Source: Oscillospiraceae bacterium (GTDB lineage: Bacteria > Bacillota > Clostridia > Oscillospirales > Ruminococcaceae). Taken from it: 48,423 nucleotides of DNA. Location: NCBI GenBank assembly GCA_016296165.1, contig JAEDJV010000003.1:1-48423 (forward strand), in the 5' to 3' direction. Under the pieces are notes generated by a model. The model ran no database searches. It had not been told where the DNA came from and worked only from the letters and a program-made list of their open reading frames with translations. Positions 24,852 to 34,600 of the stretch are shown here, in pieces (positions within the stretch are counted from its first letter, which is position 1; each line of letters opens with the position of its first letter). Position numbers and translations under genes: made by a program.

Positions 24852-24906
24852 ATCATACCATATATACATCAAATCTGTTATCTGAGCAATGTAAAGTTTT
24901 TGTAAA
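24852..24906 (-). promoter_or_regulatory. Pho box and promoter of the Na/Pi cotransporter gene
   Basis: Minus strand TTTACA (24906-24901), 5-nt gap, TTTACA (24895-24890), then 32 nt to a TATGAT -10 (24857-24852). The hexamer spacing of 11 nt matches PhoP/PhoB direct-repeat sites. Confidence 0.65.
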
Positions 24907-24919
24907 GTTTATATAAGAT

Positions 24920-26584
24920 TCAGTTCATGTTTACCGGAAAAGAGACTGTGACTGTTGTGCCACCGTCAGGAATGCTGGTAAGACTTATTTCAGCTTTATG
25001 TAGTTTGGCAGCATGTTTTACAATTGACAGTCCAAGTCCGGTACCGCCTACTTCTTTTGAATGACTTTTGTCGACTCTGTAAAATCTCTCGAATATTCTT
25101 TCCTGATGTTCTTCCGGAATACCGATACCATTGTCAGCGACAGAAAGAATTATATTACCGCCGTTTTGTTTGATTTCAACATCAACCGACCCGTTTTTCC
25201 TGTTGTATTTTATTGCGTTGTCGCAGAGGTTGTAAATGATTCCGCTTAGAAGCTGCGGATATCCTTTTAATACAGATTTTTTTCCGGTGAGTGTTATTTT
25301 TATTTCTTTAGCTTCTGCAACAGGTTTTAGTATCCTGATGGTATCTTCAGCTATTTTATATAAATCGGTTTCTTCCTCATTCATATATGAATTTGCCTCA
25401 TCAAGGCGGGAGAGTTTAATAATATCATCTATGAGTGCAATCATTCTCTGAGCTTCTGAGTAAATTCTGTATGAAAAGCCTTTTATATCCTCGTCTTTTA
25501 CCATTCCGTTTTTCATAAGTTCTGCATAACCCGAAATTGAATGCAGCGGTGTCTTTAATTCGTGTGAGACATTGGCTGAAAATTCACGCCTCATCTGTTC
25601 AGCTTTTTCCTTTTCTGTTATGTCAAAGATAATAAGTGCAATGCCGGAAACATTATTGTCTGAAACGACAGGACTGGCATTTATCTGATATTCCATCCCG
25701 CGTATATTCATGAGTATGTCAGAGTGACTGCCGTTTTTTGCATGTTGAAGAAGTTCCTGAAGTTCTATCGAATTATTTACCAGCAAAATATCTTTGCCTA
25801 CGCAGAAACTGCTTACTGATAGTATTTCAGATGCAGAGTTGTTTATACTGAGAATTATCCCGGATTCGTTCAAAAGAACAATTCCTTCTTTCATGTTTCT
25901 GGTTGCTGCATTGAATTCTTCCTTTTTTTGCCTGAGTTCGGCGGATTGTATCTTAAGCTGTTTCTGCTGACTGTTTATCCTGTTAATGAGTGGAGAAATT
26001 TCTTCATAGCATCCTTTTGCTTCCGGATGATCCAGATTAAGTTCGTTAAGCGGTTTTACTATTTTTCCGGAAAGTCTTGATGCAAGAATCAAAGATAGAA
26101 CAACAGCAACAACAGCAGTTATGAGTATAGGTTGTGTCATCATCAGTACCAGAGACAGAACTGAATAGTGTGTTTCTGAAAGCCTTATTACAGATCCGTC
26201 AGGAAGCTTTTGAGCTGTGTATATGAGACGTTCCAGAAGAGTAGAGGAATAACGCATGCTTTCTCCATACCCCTTCCTGATTGCATCCCGTATTTCAGCT
26301 CTGTTCAGGTGATTTTCCATATCATCAGCTGACGACTGAGTATCAAACAGGACTTTACCGTCAGGATTGATAAGTGTTATTCGGAATTCTTTTGTTTCAA
26401 TATTTTCAAAATATGAAATTCCTTCGTTTTCCACAGCTATTGCAGCAAGTTCAGTCTGTTTTTTGAGTGATTCAAGCTGTACAGCAGAAAAATATCTGTA
26501 GAGAACTCCCATTATCAAAATAAGTGAAGTAAGAAAAACACCTATCGCAACAAGGCATATTGATCTGAATATACTTTTTTTCAT
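24920..26584 (-). CDS. phoR: Phosphate sensor histidine kinase
   Basis: 554 residues: N-terminal membrane helix (about 7-29), extracytoplasmic sensor loop (about 30-140), second helix (about 145-170), HAMP-like region, PAS domain (about 225-325), HisKA domain with phospho-acceptor motif FSANVSHELKTPLHS (about 335-350), and HATPase with N box NLCDNAIKYN, G1 DNGIGIP and G2 GGTGLGLSIVKH. It matches the PhoR/ResE-type layout. The ATG at 26584 overlaps the phoB stop by 4 bp, giving translational coupling. Neighbouring pst genes support the phosphate assignment. It is followed after 99 bp by the Na/Pi cotransporter gene; no terminator is seen between. Confidence 0.92.
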   Translation of the reverse strand: MKKSIFRSICLVAIGVFLTSLILIMGVLYRYFSAVQLESLKKQTELAAIAVENEGISYFENIETKEFRITLINPDGKVLFDTQSSADDMENHLNRAEIRDAIRKGYGESMRYSSTLLERLIYTAQKLPDGSVIRLSETHYSVLSLVLMMTQPILITAVVAVVLSLILASRLSGKIVKPLNELNLDHPEAKGCYEEISPLINRINSQQKQLKIQSAELRQKKEEFNAATRNMKEGIVLLNESGIILSINNSASEILSVSSFCVGKDILLVNNSIELQELLQHAKNGSHSDILMNIRGMEYQINASPVVSDNNVSGIALIIFDITEKEKAEQMRREFSANVSHELKTPLHSISGYAELMKNGMVKDEDIKGFSYRIYSEAQRMIALIDDIIKLSRLDEANSYMNEEETDLYKIAEDTIRILKPVAEAKEIKITLTGKKSVLKGYPQLLSGIIYNLCDNAIKYNRKNGSVDVEIKQNGGNIILSVADNGIGIPEEHQERIFERFYRVDKSHSKEVGGTGLGLSIVKHAAKLHKAEISLTSIPDGGTTVTVSFPVNMN

Positions 26585-27255
26585 ATGTGTGCCTCAAGTC
26601 TGTAGCCGACTCCGCGTACAGTTTCAATATAATCACCGCATTTTCCCAGTTTCGTGCGGAGAGTTCCGATATGGACATCTACTGTTCTTGTCTCTCCGAT
26701 GTATTCAGCACCCCATATTGAGTGAAGAAGCTGTTCCCTTGAAAATACAATTCCCGGATTTTCCATGAACTTTTGCAGGAGTTCGTATTCCTTAAGCGTA
26801 AGACAGATTCGTTTTCCATCTGCTTCAGCCGTGTGCTCTGCGGTGTTTATGGATATTTCTCCATTTGTTAGCATAGGCTGATTGTTTTTTGGAGCAGTTC
26901 TCCTTAGTACTGCTTTTACACGACTGAGCATCTCCATCATTCCGAACGGTTTGGCAAGATAGTCGTCAGCTCCGCAGTCTAGTCCGATAACCTTATCATA
27001 TTCTGTCCCTTTTGCAGTTGCCATTATAACAGGTATGCCGGCTGTATAAGAATTATTTCGGATTCTTTTGAGAATTGACAGGCCGTCTTCTCCTGGAAGC
27101 ATAATATCCAGCATTATTAAATCAGGTATTTTCTTTTTAAGGGCTTCATTTAGTTCTTTTCCGTCAGCAAAACCTTCTGTTTCAAAACCTGCTGCAGAGA
27201 GTGTGTAAATCATAAGATCACGTATTCCGGAATCATCTTCAACACAGAAAATCAT
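26581..27255 (-). CDS. phoB: Phosphate regulon response regulator (OmpR/PhoB family)
   Basis: 224 residues. Receiver domain with acidic pocket EDD (6-8), phospho-acceptor Asp50 in LIMLDIMLP, and a conserved Lys in ATAKG near residue 103. The C-terminal winged-helix domain (about 130-224) ends in the typical YIETVRGVGYRLE motif. It would bind the TTTACA repeats found at its own promoter, at pstS and at the Na/Pi cotransporter gene. First gene of the phoB-phoR unit and divergent from pstS. Confidence 0.92.
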   Translation of the reverse strand: MIFCVEDDSGIRDLMIYTLSAAGFETEGFADGKELNEALKKKIPDLIMLDIMLPGEDGLSILKRIRNNSYTAGIPVIMATAKGTEYDKVIGLDCGADDYLAKPFGMMEMLSRVKAVLRRTAPKNNQPMLTNGEISINTAEHTAEADGKRICLTLKEYELLQKFMENPGIVFSREQLLHSIWGAEYIGETRTVDVHIGTLRTKLGKCGDYIETVRGVGYRLEAHI

Positions 27256-27289
27256 AAACTCACATCCTAAAAATATTTTTGTATAAAAA

Positions 27290-27345
27290 TATTATATCAC
27301 ATTAAGCTAAAATCTGATATATTTATTTTGTAAAATCGTTGTAAA
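27290..27345 (-). promoter_or_regulatory. Pho box and promoter of phoB-phoR
   Basis: Minus strand TTTACA (27345-27340), 5-nt gap, TTTACA (27334-27329), then 33 nt to a TATAAT -10 (27295-27290). No good -35, as expected for an activator-dependent promoter. Suggests autoregulation. Confidence 0.65.
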
Positions 27346-27382
27346 AATATTATGTCATAATTTTTTCAGGATGGGAAGGGAA

Positions 27383-27438
27383 TTTACAGAAAATTAACAT
27401 AAAAAAGGTTTTGCCCTTTACAGACGTGGTGATATACT
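27383..27438 (+). promoter_or_regulatory. Pho box and promoter of the pst operon
   Basis: TTTACA (27383-27388), 5-nt gap, TTAACA (27394-27399), then 33 nt to TATACT (27433-27438). A further TTTACA lies at 27417-27422. A weak -35 TTGCCC sits at 27411-27416 (16-nt spacer). Confidence 0.7.
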
Positions 27439-27488
27439 GAGTATGCTGGAAACAGCAAATTGAGATTCTGAAAGGAAAAGTGAATACG

Positions 27489-28304
27489 ATGAAAAAAAAC
27501 GAAAGATCTGGGTGGATTATTACTGTTGCATTAATAATTGCATCGGGATTGTCAGGATGCGGAAGTGAAAATGGAAAAACCGTTTCTACTGATGGATCAA
27601 CCTCGATGGAAAAGGTAATAGGATTTTTAAGTGAAGCCTATATGAACAAAAACAGCGATGTGAAAGTTACATACAATCCAACAGGGTCCGGTTCAGGAAT
27701 TCAGGCAGTTTCGGAAGGAAGATGTGATATAGGTCTTTCAAGCCGTCACCTTAAGGATGAGGAAAAAAGTAAGCTTAAAGAAACAACAGTTGCGATTGAC
27801 GGGATTGCAGTTGTAGTTAGTCCGGAAAATCCCGTTAGTGATCTTACTATAGAAGAAATTGCGGCAATTTATACTGGTGAGATAACTAACTGGAAAGAAA
27901 TCGGAGGCAATGATTCACCGGTTGTCTGCATCGGACGTGAAGCTGCTTCGGGTACTCGTGATGGTTTTGAATCAGTAACAGGAACATCAGATAAATGTAA
28001 ATACAGTCAGGAATTAACTTCTACAGGTGATGTTATTCAGACAGTAGCCTCAAATCCGAATGCTGTTGGATATGCTTCTCTTGCATCGGTCAAAGATATT
28101 GTAAAAACGGTTTCGGTAGAAGGGGTTATGCCGACGGAGGAAACAATTCTTAATGGTGAGTATAGAATTCAGAGAGATTTTGTACTGGTAACTCCTAAAG
28201 ACAAGGCATTGTCTGAAGAATCCGGAAAATTTTTTGATTTCTGTATGAGTTCTGACGCTGATGAATTTATAGTCAAGGCAGGTGCAGTACCAGTTGCAAA
28301 GTAA
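27489..28304 (+). CDS. pstS: Phosphate ABC transporter substrate-binding lipoprotein
   Basis: 271 residues from ATG 27489; a GTG at 27480 (AAAGGA only 3 nt away) is the alternative. N-terminal signal with lipobox LSGC places it as a lipid-anchored protein outside the membrane. The PstS fold follows, with phosphate-contacting segments STDGSTSMEKV (about 30-40), SSRHLKDEE (about 82-90) and GREAASGTRDGFE (about 155-167). It captures phosphate for PstCA. First gene of pstSCAB-phoU behind a Pho box. Confidence 0.94.
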   Translation: MKKNERSGWIITVALIIASGLSGCGSENGKTVSTDGSTSMEKVIGFLSEAYMNKNSDVKVTYNPTGSGSGIQAVSEGRCDIGLSSRHLKDEEKSKLKETTVAIDGIAVVVSPENPVSDLTIEEIAAIYTGEITNWKEIGGNDSPVVCIGREAASGTRDGFESVTGTSDKCKYSQELTSTGDVIQTVASNPNAVGYASLASVKDIVKTVSVEGVMPTEETILNGEYRIQRDFVLVTPKDKALSEESGKFFDFCMSSDADEFIVKAGAVPVAK

Positions 28305-29214
28305 TGTTATTAATGCTGTTTCCCATAAAACAGTCAGAATAAGTAAATTAGAGAGATTTTCTGAGATTCTGGAAAGGATAATGAGTTTGTTTTTTACTTT
28401 CTGTGGTTTTACAGCAGTTGCTTTCGTTATACTTATTACAGTTTTTCTGATTATTTCTGGAACACCTGCTATTGCAGAAATAGGACCAGCAGATTTTTTG
28501 CTTGGTACAAAATGGGCATCTACATCATCTGAACCTTTATATGGGATACTACCGTTTATTCTCGCTTCAATATATGGAATGGCGGGAGCGGTAATACTTG
28601 GCGTTCCTGTTAGTATTCTTTGTTCTGTTTTCATTGTAAAAAAGGCTGGAAAAATTCTTTCTCCGATTGTAAGCAGTGTGGTAAATCTTATGTCGGGGAT
28701 TCCGTCTGTCGTATATGGTCTTGTAGGTATGATGGTGGTAGTACCATCTGTCAGAAATATATTCAGTCTGCCGGATGGTGCCAATTTACTCTCCGCAGTT
28801 ATAGTTCTTGCAGTTATGATTATTCCGTCAGTTATTTCTGTATCAGAAACAGCTATAAGGGCTGTGCCGCCGGAATATGAAGAGGCATCTCTTGCGCTTG
28901 GAGCCAACATGACTGAAACTATTTTTAAGGTGACACTTCCGGCTGCCCGAAGCGGGATATTAGCATCTGTAGTTCTTGGGACAGGCAGAGCAATAGGTGA
29001 GGCGATGGCTGTAATGATGGTTTCAGGAAATGTTCCTAATATGCCGGGTATATTTAAAAGTGTTCGTTTTCTTACTACGGCAGTAGCTAGTGAAATGTCG
29101 TATTCATCAGGCCTTCAGAGAGAAGCATTATTTTCAGTTGCGCTTGTTCTTTTCTGCTTTATAATGATGATAAATATAATACTCAATCTAGTAGTAAAAA
29201 GGGAGAAGAAATAA
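28282..29214 (+). CDS. pstC: Phosphate ABC transporter permease
   Basis: 310 residues, about six membrane helices, with the ABC permease EAA loop near residues 200-225 (EEASLALGANMTETIFKVTLP). The GTG at 28282 overlaps the end of pstS by 23 bp. No in-frame ATG precedes the conserved LERFSEILERIM region, so GTG is the best choice; an ATG at 28381 would cut into the first helix region. Forms the membrane channel with PstA. Confidence 0.92.
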   Translation: MQYQLQSNVINAVSHKTVRISKLERFSEILERIMSLFFTFCGFTAVAFVILITVFLIISGTPAIAEIGPADFLLGTKWASTSSEPLYGILPFILASIYGMAGAVILGVPVSILCSVFIVKKAGKILSPIVSSVVNLMSGIPSVVYGLVGMMVVVPSVRNIFSLPDGANLLSAVIVLAVMIIPSVISVSETAIRAVPPEYEEASLALGANMTETIFKVTLPAARSGILASVVLGTGRAIGEAMAVMMVSGNVPNMPGIFKSVRFLTTAVASEMSYSSGLQREALFSVALVLFCFIMMINIILNLVVKREKK

Positions 29215-29215
29215 T

Positions 29216-30079
29216 ATGAATACTGCAGTATCCAAAAAAAGAAAAATAAAATGTTCAGTTCTTAACGGTGTAGTAATATTGGCCGCGGGGATCATATGTA
29301 TTCTGTTTACGGGAATAGTAGCATGTGTATTGATTAAGGGCCTTCCTAATATAACCAGAGAATTGCTTTTTTCAAAGCCAAGTCTTATCGAAAATAAAAT
29401 AGGTATATGGCCTAATATAATGAATACACTCTATATTATATTTATGACGCTTATAGTTGTGCTTCCGCTGGGGGTTGGTGCTGCTGTGTATCTGAATGAG
29501 TATGCAGGAAATAAAAAAGCGGTCAGATTGATTGAACTGGCTGCTGAAACACTTGCAGGTATTCCTTCTATAATATACGGACTGGTAGGAATGCTTGTAT
29601 TTGTTCAGTTTTGCTCCTTTGGTACAAGTCTGATAGCAGGAGCACTTACTCTGGTAATAATGACTCTTCCAACAATTATTCGTACTGCTCAGGAGAGCCT
29701 TAGAACAGTTCCGGACAGTTATCGGGAAGGTTCACTTGCAATGGGGGCAGGAAAATGGTATATGATCAGAACTGTTGTTCTTCCTTCAGCAGTTGATGGG
29801 ATTGTAACAGGGTGTATACTTGCAGTCGGCAGAATAGTAGGGGAAAGTGCAGCACTTCTGTTTACTGCGGGAATGGCAAATGAAGTTATTGGATTTTTTG
29901 AGGCGTTTGAACCGGGAAAATCCGGATCAACACTGACAGTTTCAATGTATATGTACGCTAAGGAACGAGGGGATTTTGATACAGCATTTGCTATATCAGT
30001 TATACTTCTTATGCTGACACTTATTATTAATCTGACTGCAAAATTTACTGCAGTGAAACTAAAAAAAGGAGACAAATGA
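29216..30079 (+). CDS. pstA: Phosphate ABC transporter permease
   Basis: 287 residues, six membrane helices, PstA signatures including NIMNTLYIIFMTLIVVLPLGVGAAVYLNEYA (first half, from about residue 62) and LAGIPSIIYGLVGM (about residue 116), and an EAA loop (YREGSLAMGAGKWYMIRTVVLP). Starts 2 bp after pstC; SD GGGAGAAG overlaps the pstC end. Its stop overlaps the pstB start. Confidence 0.94.
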   Translation: MNTAVSKKRKIKCSVLNGVVILAAGIICILFTGIVACVLIKGLPNITRELLFSKPSLIENKIGIWPNIMNTLYIIFMTLIVVLPLGVGAAVYLNEYAGNKKAVRLIELAAETLAGIPSIIYGLVGMLVFVQFCSFGTSLIAGALTLVIMTLPTIIRTAQESLRTVPDSYREGSLAMGAGKWYMIRTVVLPSAVDGIVTGCILAVGRIVGESAALLFTAGMANEVIGFFEAFEPGKSGSTLTVSMYMYAKERGDFDTAFAISVILLMLTLIINLTAKFTAVKLKKGDK

Positions 30080-30828
30080 TGGATATAATTGAAACAAGTG
30101 AAATGAATCTTTGGTACGGAAAAAATCATGCGCTGAGAAATATCAGTATCGGTTTGCCGGAAAAAGAAATTACGGCATTAATAGGACCATCAGGATGCGG
30201 AAAATCAACATTTTTGAAATCACTTAACAGGATGAACGATCTTGTTGAAGGCTGTCATATTGAAGGAACAATAATGCTTGGAGGAGAGAATATCTATAAA
30301 AATTATGATGTAAATATTCTTCGTAAACGTGTAGGTATGGTGTTTCAGAAGCCAAATCCATTTCCAATGAGCATATATGATAATATAGCATACGGACCGA
30401 GGATACATGGAGTCAAGTCAAAATCGAAACTTGATGAGATTGTGGAAACATCGCTTAAGAAAGCTGCAATATGGAATGAATGCAAGGATCGTCTTAAAAA
30501 AAGCGCACTTGGAATGAGTGGCGGGCAGCAGCAGAGACTTTGTATAGCAAGAGCTCTTGCGGTTGAGCCGGAGGTTATTCTTATGGATGAACCGACATCA
30601 GCACTTGATCCGATTTCTACTTCGAGGATAGAGGATCTTGCAGTGGAACTTAGAGAAAATTATACAATAATAATGGTGACGCATAATATGCAGCAGGCTG
30701 CAAGAATAGCTGATAAAACGGCATTTTTCCTAATGGGAGAAGTGATAGAGATGGATAAAACTGAGAAAATTTTTTCTTCACCGGCTGATAAGAGAACAGA
30801 GGACTATATTACAGGAAGGTTTGGATAA
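30076..30828 (+). CDS. pstB: Phosphate ABC transporter ATPase
   Basis: 250 residues, the normal PstB length. Walker A GPSGCGKST (about 35-43), Q loop MVFQKPNPFP, signature MSGGQQQR, Walker B VILMDEPTSALDP and the switch His in VTHNMQQAARI. Start is ATG 30076 or 30079 (GGAG 4 or 7 nt upstream); the first overlaps the pstA stop by 4 bp. Powers phosphate import. Confidence 0.96.
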   Translation: MMDIIETSEMNLWYGKNHALRNISIGLPEKEITALIGPSGCGKSTFLKSLNRMNDLVEGCHIEGTIMLGGENIYKNYDVNILRKRVGMVFQKPNPFPMSIYDNIAYGPRIHGVKSKSKLDEIVETSLKKAAIWNECKDRLKKSALGMSGGQQQRLCIARALAVEPEVILMDEPTSALDPISTSRIEDLAVELRENYTIIMVTHNMQQAARIADKTAFFLMGEVIEMDKTEKIFSSPADKRTEDYITGRFG

Positions 30829-30830
30829 AG

Positions 30831-31478
30831 ATGAGAGATCGCTACGAAGAACAGCTTGTACAACTAAATACTGAACTTTTAAAAATGGGGACTTTGTGTG
30901 AATCGGCAATTAGCTGTGCTGTAAAATATCTTACAGATGATGATCCTAAGCTCAGGGAAAATGTGATAGAAACAGAACACCAGATTGACAGAATGGAACG
31001 CAGTATAGAATCTTTGTGTATGAAACTTCTTATTCACCAGCAGCCTGTGGCAAGTGATTTTCGCGTAGTAACTTCAGCACTCAAAATGATTTCGGATATG
31101 GAACGTATAGGAGATCAGGCGGAGGATATTTCTGAGATTGCAGAATATGTGAACAGTTCAGGTTTATGCTCGGAAGTAAGTATTAAAGAAATGGCAAAAA
31201 CAGCTGTACTGATGGTTATGAATAGTATTGATTCATTTGTAAGAAATGATGAAAATATCGCCAGAGATGTGATTGATCTCGATGACACAATGGATTTGCT
31301 TTTCGCTGATGTAAAAAAACAGGTTACAGAAGCTGTCAGAACAGGAAGTGCCGATGCAGAATCGATTGTAGATATGCTTATGATAGCGAAATATTTTGAA
31401 CGAATAGGCGACCATGCGGAAAATATAGCTGAATGGGTAATATTTGCAATTACGGGTTCTCATGATAATAAACAATAG
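30831..31478 (+). CDS. phoU: Phosphate signalling protein PhoU
   Basis: 215 residues, all-helical, with two PhoU repeats that each carry the metal-binding ERIGDQAEDI-type motif (MERIGDQAEDISE about 87-99, FERIGDHAENIAEW about 187-200). It links Pst transporter status to PhoR and dampens the response in phosphate excess. Starts 2 bp after pstB and is the last gene of the operon; no convincing terminator follows. Confidence 0.95.
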   Translation: MRDRYEEQLVQLNTELLKMGTLCESAISCAVKYLTDDDPKLRENVIETEHQIDRMERSIESLCMKLLIHQQPVASDFRVVTSALKMISDMERIGDQAEDISEIAEYVNSSGLCSEVSIKEMAKTAVLMVMNSIDSFVRNDENIARDVIDLDDTMDLLFADVKKQVTEAVRTGSADAESIVDMLMIAKYFERIGDHAENIAEWVIFAITGSHDNKQ

Positions 31479-31522
31479 TTTACAATTCCGCTGGATTATT
31501 CATAAAAAAATTCTTCATACAG

Positions 31523-31551
31523 TTGATTTTTTGTGTAATATGTGGTACAAT
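31523..31551 (+). promoter_or_regulatory. Promoter of the dockerin esterase gene
   Basis: TTGATT (31523-31528), 17-nt spacer, TACAAT (31546-31551), 62 bp before the ATG. Confidence 0.6.
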
Positions 31552-31613
31552 ACATACTAGGATTGTGTTCGAAATTATTCTGAATAAACACGAGTATGTA
31601 AAGGAGTATATAC

Positions 31614-34600
31614 ATGAAAAAGAAGATACTTAGCGGAATTGTTTCTTTGACTATGGCGTTTTCTTCAATGGCTGGCGGCTTGTATGGAACCGTTGACAAA
31701 GTGAAAGCGGCACAGACTAACTGGAAATTTGACCTTGGAGGAGGCGGTGCGGCTTCCGGTTATACGGGAGTAAGTGCGGCGGACGGGTATAATTCATCAC
31801 GTGGATACGGTTTTTCCGGAAGCGTTTCAAATGTAAACGCAAATGGTTCAGGAGCGTTATCAGATGCAGTAAAATTTACCGGAGGCGTGTTTAATGTTGA
31901 CCTTCCAAGAGGACTTTATCAGGTTACAGTAGTAACGGGAAATGTATCAAGAACGACAATTAATATTGAAGGAATGCCTCAGATGATAAATCTCACCGGT
32001 AACAATGCAGTTGAGAGTATTCAGATACCGGTTACGGACGGGCAGTTAAATATTTCAGCAGTTGCAGGCAGGGCGAACACAGAATATTCTATTTCTGCGA
32101 TAGAAATTACACAGCTTAACAATACCGGACAAATGAAACCTACTGTGTGGATCTGCGGTGACTCTACTGTTGCAAATTATTATAACGTTGCCGACAGTTC
32201 ACAGCATGGATGGGGACAGTTTCTGAAAAATTATATCAATACAAATGTCTTTGAAATAAGAAATCAGGCTTCAAGCGGTCAGTATGCAAAAGGATTTGTG
32301 GAGGGCGGTCAGTTTGACGCAATCAAGACGTACGGTAAACCAGGAGATTACTATATTATTTCCATAGGAATTAATGATACAAACTATTCTAATGCCGATG
32401 AATATTATAATGTTGTAACAGATATGGTTAAGACTGCTAAACAGAAGGGCATGAACGTTATACTTGTTAAGCAGCAGGGAAGACATGGTGACTTAAACCG
32501 AAATCCTCTTCTGACAGGTCGCTGGTTTGGCGGCCAGCTGGATCAGATTGGCAGTGAACAGAATGTTCAGGTAGTTGATTTGTTCAAGGCATGGCAGGAC
32601 TTTGGAGTTAGTATCGGTGGATATGACGCCATGAATGATTACTACGCAATAACCAATACCGGAACAGGTGACGATCTCCATCAGAGCGCAAAGGGTGCTC
32701 AGAAAAATGCAGAGCTTCTTCAGGGCCTTATGAAAATAGGCGATACCCAGATGGATACGAACGTTTATTATACATTTAAAAACACAAACAGCGGAATGGT
32801 AATGGACGTTAAAGACGCAAGGATGGCTGAAGGATCAAATATACAGCAATATGATGCAAACGGAATGAGTAACCAGCAGTGGATACTGAAACCTTTTGCT
32901 AACGGAACTACTTATTACTATATCCATTCTGCAATGGATGAAAACTATGTGCTTAAGGCAATGACCGGATCCAATGGCGGTAATATTGAACTGGTTCCTT
33001 ATGCAGGAAATGACAGTATGATGCTGTTCCAGTTTACTAAAGTTGGTGACGGCTCGTATTACATTTCTACACGTTCATCACGTGATACTTGTTTTGTTGA
33101 GGTTGACGCAGCAAGTAAAACCGCAGGAGCAAATGTCCAGCAGTGGGGATGTACATATAACAGCTGTCAGAACTGGCAGGCAGTAAAATCATCTTCTGCA
33201 GCTCAGGATCCGAATATTCCGACAGATCCCCCTGATACTCCACAGCAGCCGCCACAGGATGATGGACCGGAAATCGGAACAATGGGTGATGTCAACAGCG
33301 ACAATATAATAAATATAGCTGATATGATTCTTGCCAAGAGTATTGCTACAGGAGAAAGTGAATATAAAGCGGAAGCAGATGTCAGCGGTGACGGGAATGT
33401 AAATGCAGAAGATATTATCATTCTCCAGAATTATTTCTTTGGAAAAGATGTTTCATTTACTAAACCTGAGAAACCGGAAGAGGAAACAAAATATTATTTT
33501 GCAATTGATCAGGTATGGGATCAGGGAATTGTAGAAACAGTAAATGCCGGCTTTACAAATCCTAACGGTTACATCAATCTTGATAACAATGATACCAGTA
33601 ACATAACATTTACAGTAAATGCAGCCTCAGACGGTAATTATATGACACATATACGTTTTGCAAACGGAACTGCTGAAGACCGTCCGATGAAGATATATGT
33701 AAACGGGAATACATCAGAATGCTGGCTCCAGTCATTTACCGGAACAGGTGCATGGACAACATGGGCTGAGTTTGGTATAGTTCTTCCGCTTGTTAAGGGT
33801 AATAACACAATCAAACTTGTTTCCACAGTAGCAGGAAAGGGAGGTCCTAACCTCGATTATATCACGATTTCAAAAACTGATGAGCCAATTGCGGAAACAT
33901 ATGATCCAAATCAGAACAATAACCCGGGTGACGGCAGTAAGCCAACACTTTACATCCTTGGCGATTCAACAGTTCAGTCATATCGCGAAAGCTACGCTCC
34001 GCAGCAGGGCTGGGGTTATTATCTCGGCGATTACTTTATGGGAGAAATTAATATAGCTAACCATTCACTTGCCGGAAGAAGTTCAAAGAAAGCATACGAC
34101 GAGGGAAGATGGCAGACTATTGAGGACGGCATGAAAAAAGGCGATTACGTAATGATTCAGTTTGCCATAAACGACGCAGGCAAGTCAAATGCAGACCGTT
34201 ATGCTCCGGTATGCGGGAATGTTGATAACCCGTCAGGCGGTTCTTATGAATGGTATATGACTCAATTTATCAATGGTACACTTTCAAAGGGTGGTACACC
34301 GGTTCTTGTAACAACAGTTATTGGAATGAATGCATACAGTAACGGCAGATTTAACAACAGTTATACCGATTACTGCAATGCATGCAAGCAGCTATCAGCA
34401 AAATACAGAATTCCATGCATAGACCTTAACTCTATCATGGTTAATCACTATAATTCAGTCGGATATAATACAGCTCTTTCATATCACATGAAAGGTGCAG
34501 TTGAAGGTTCTACAGACGGTACACATTTTTGCGAAAAGGGTGCTAATGTAGTGGCAGGACTTGTAGCAAAGGCAGTAAAAGATCAGCAGATTTCCGGATT

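Noticed and set aside
28050..28910. 286-residue open frame antisense to pstS and pstC
   Set aside because: Spans two well-supported genes on the other strand and shows no family features.
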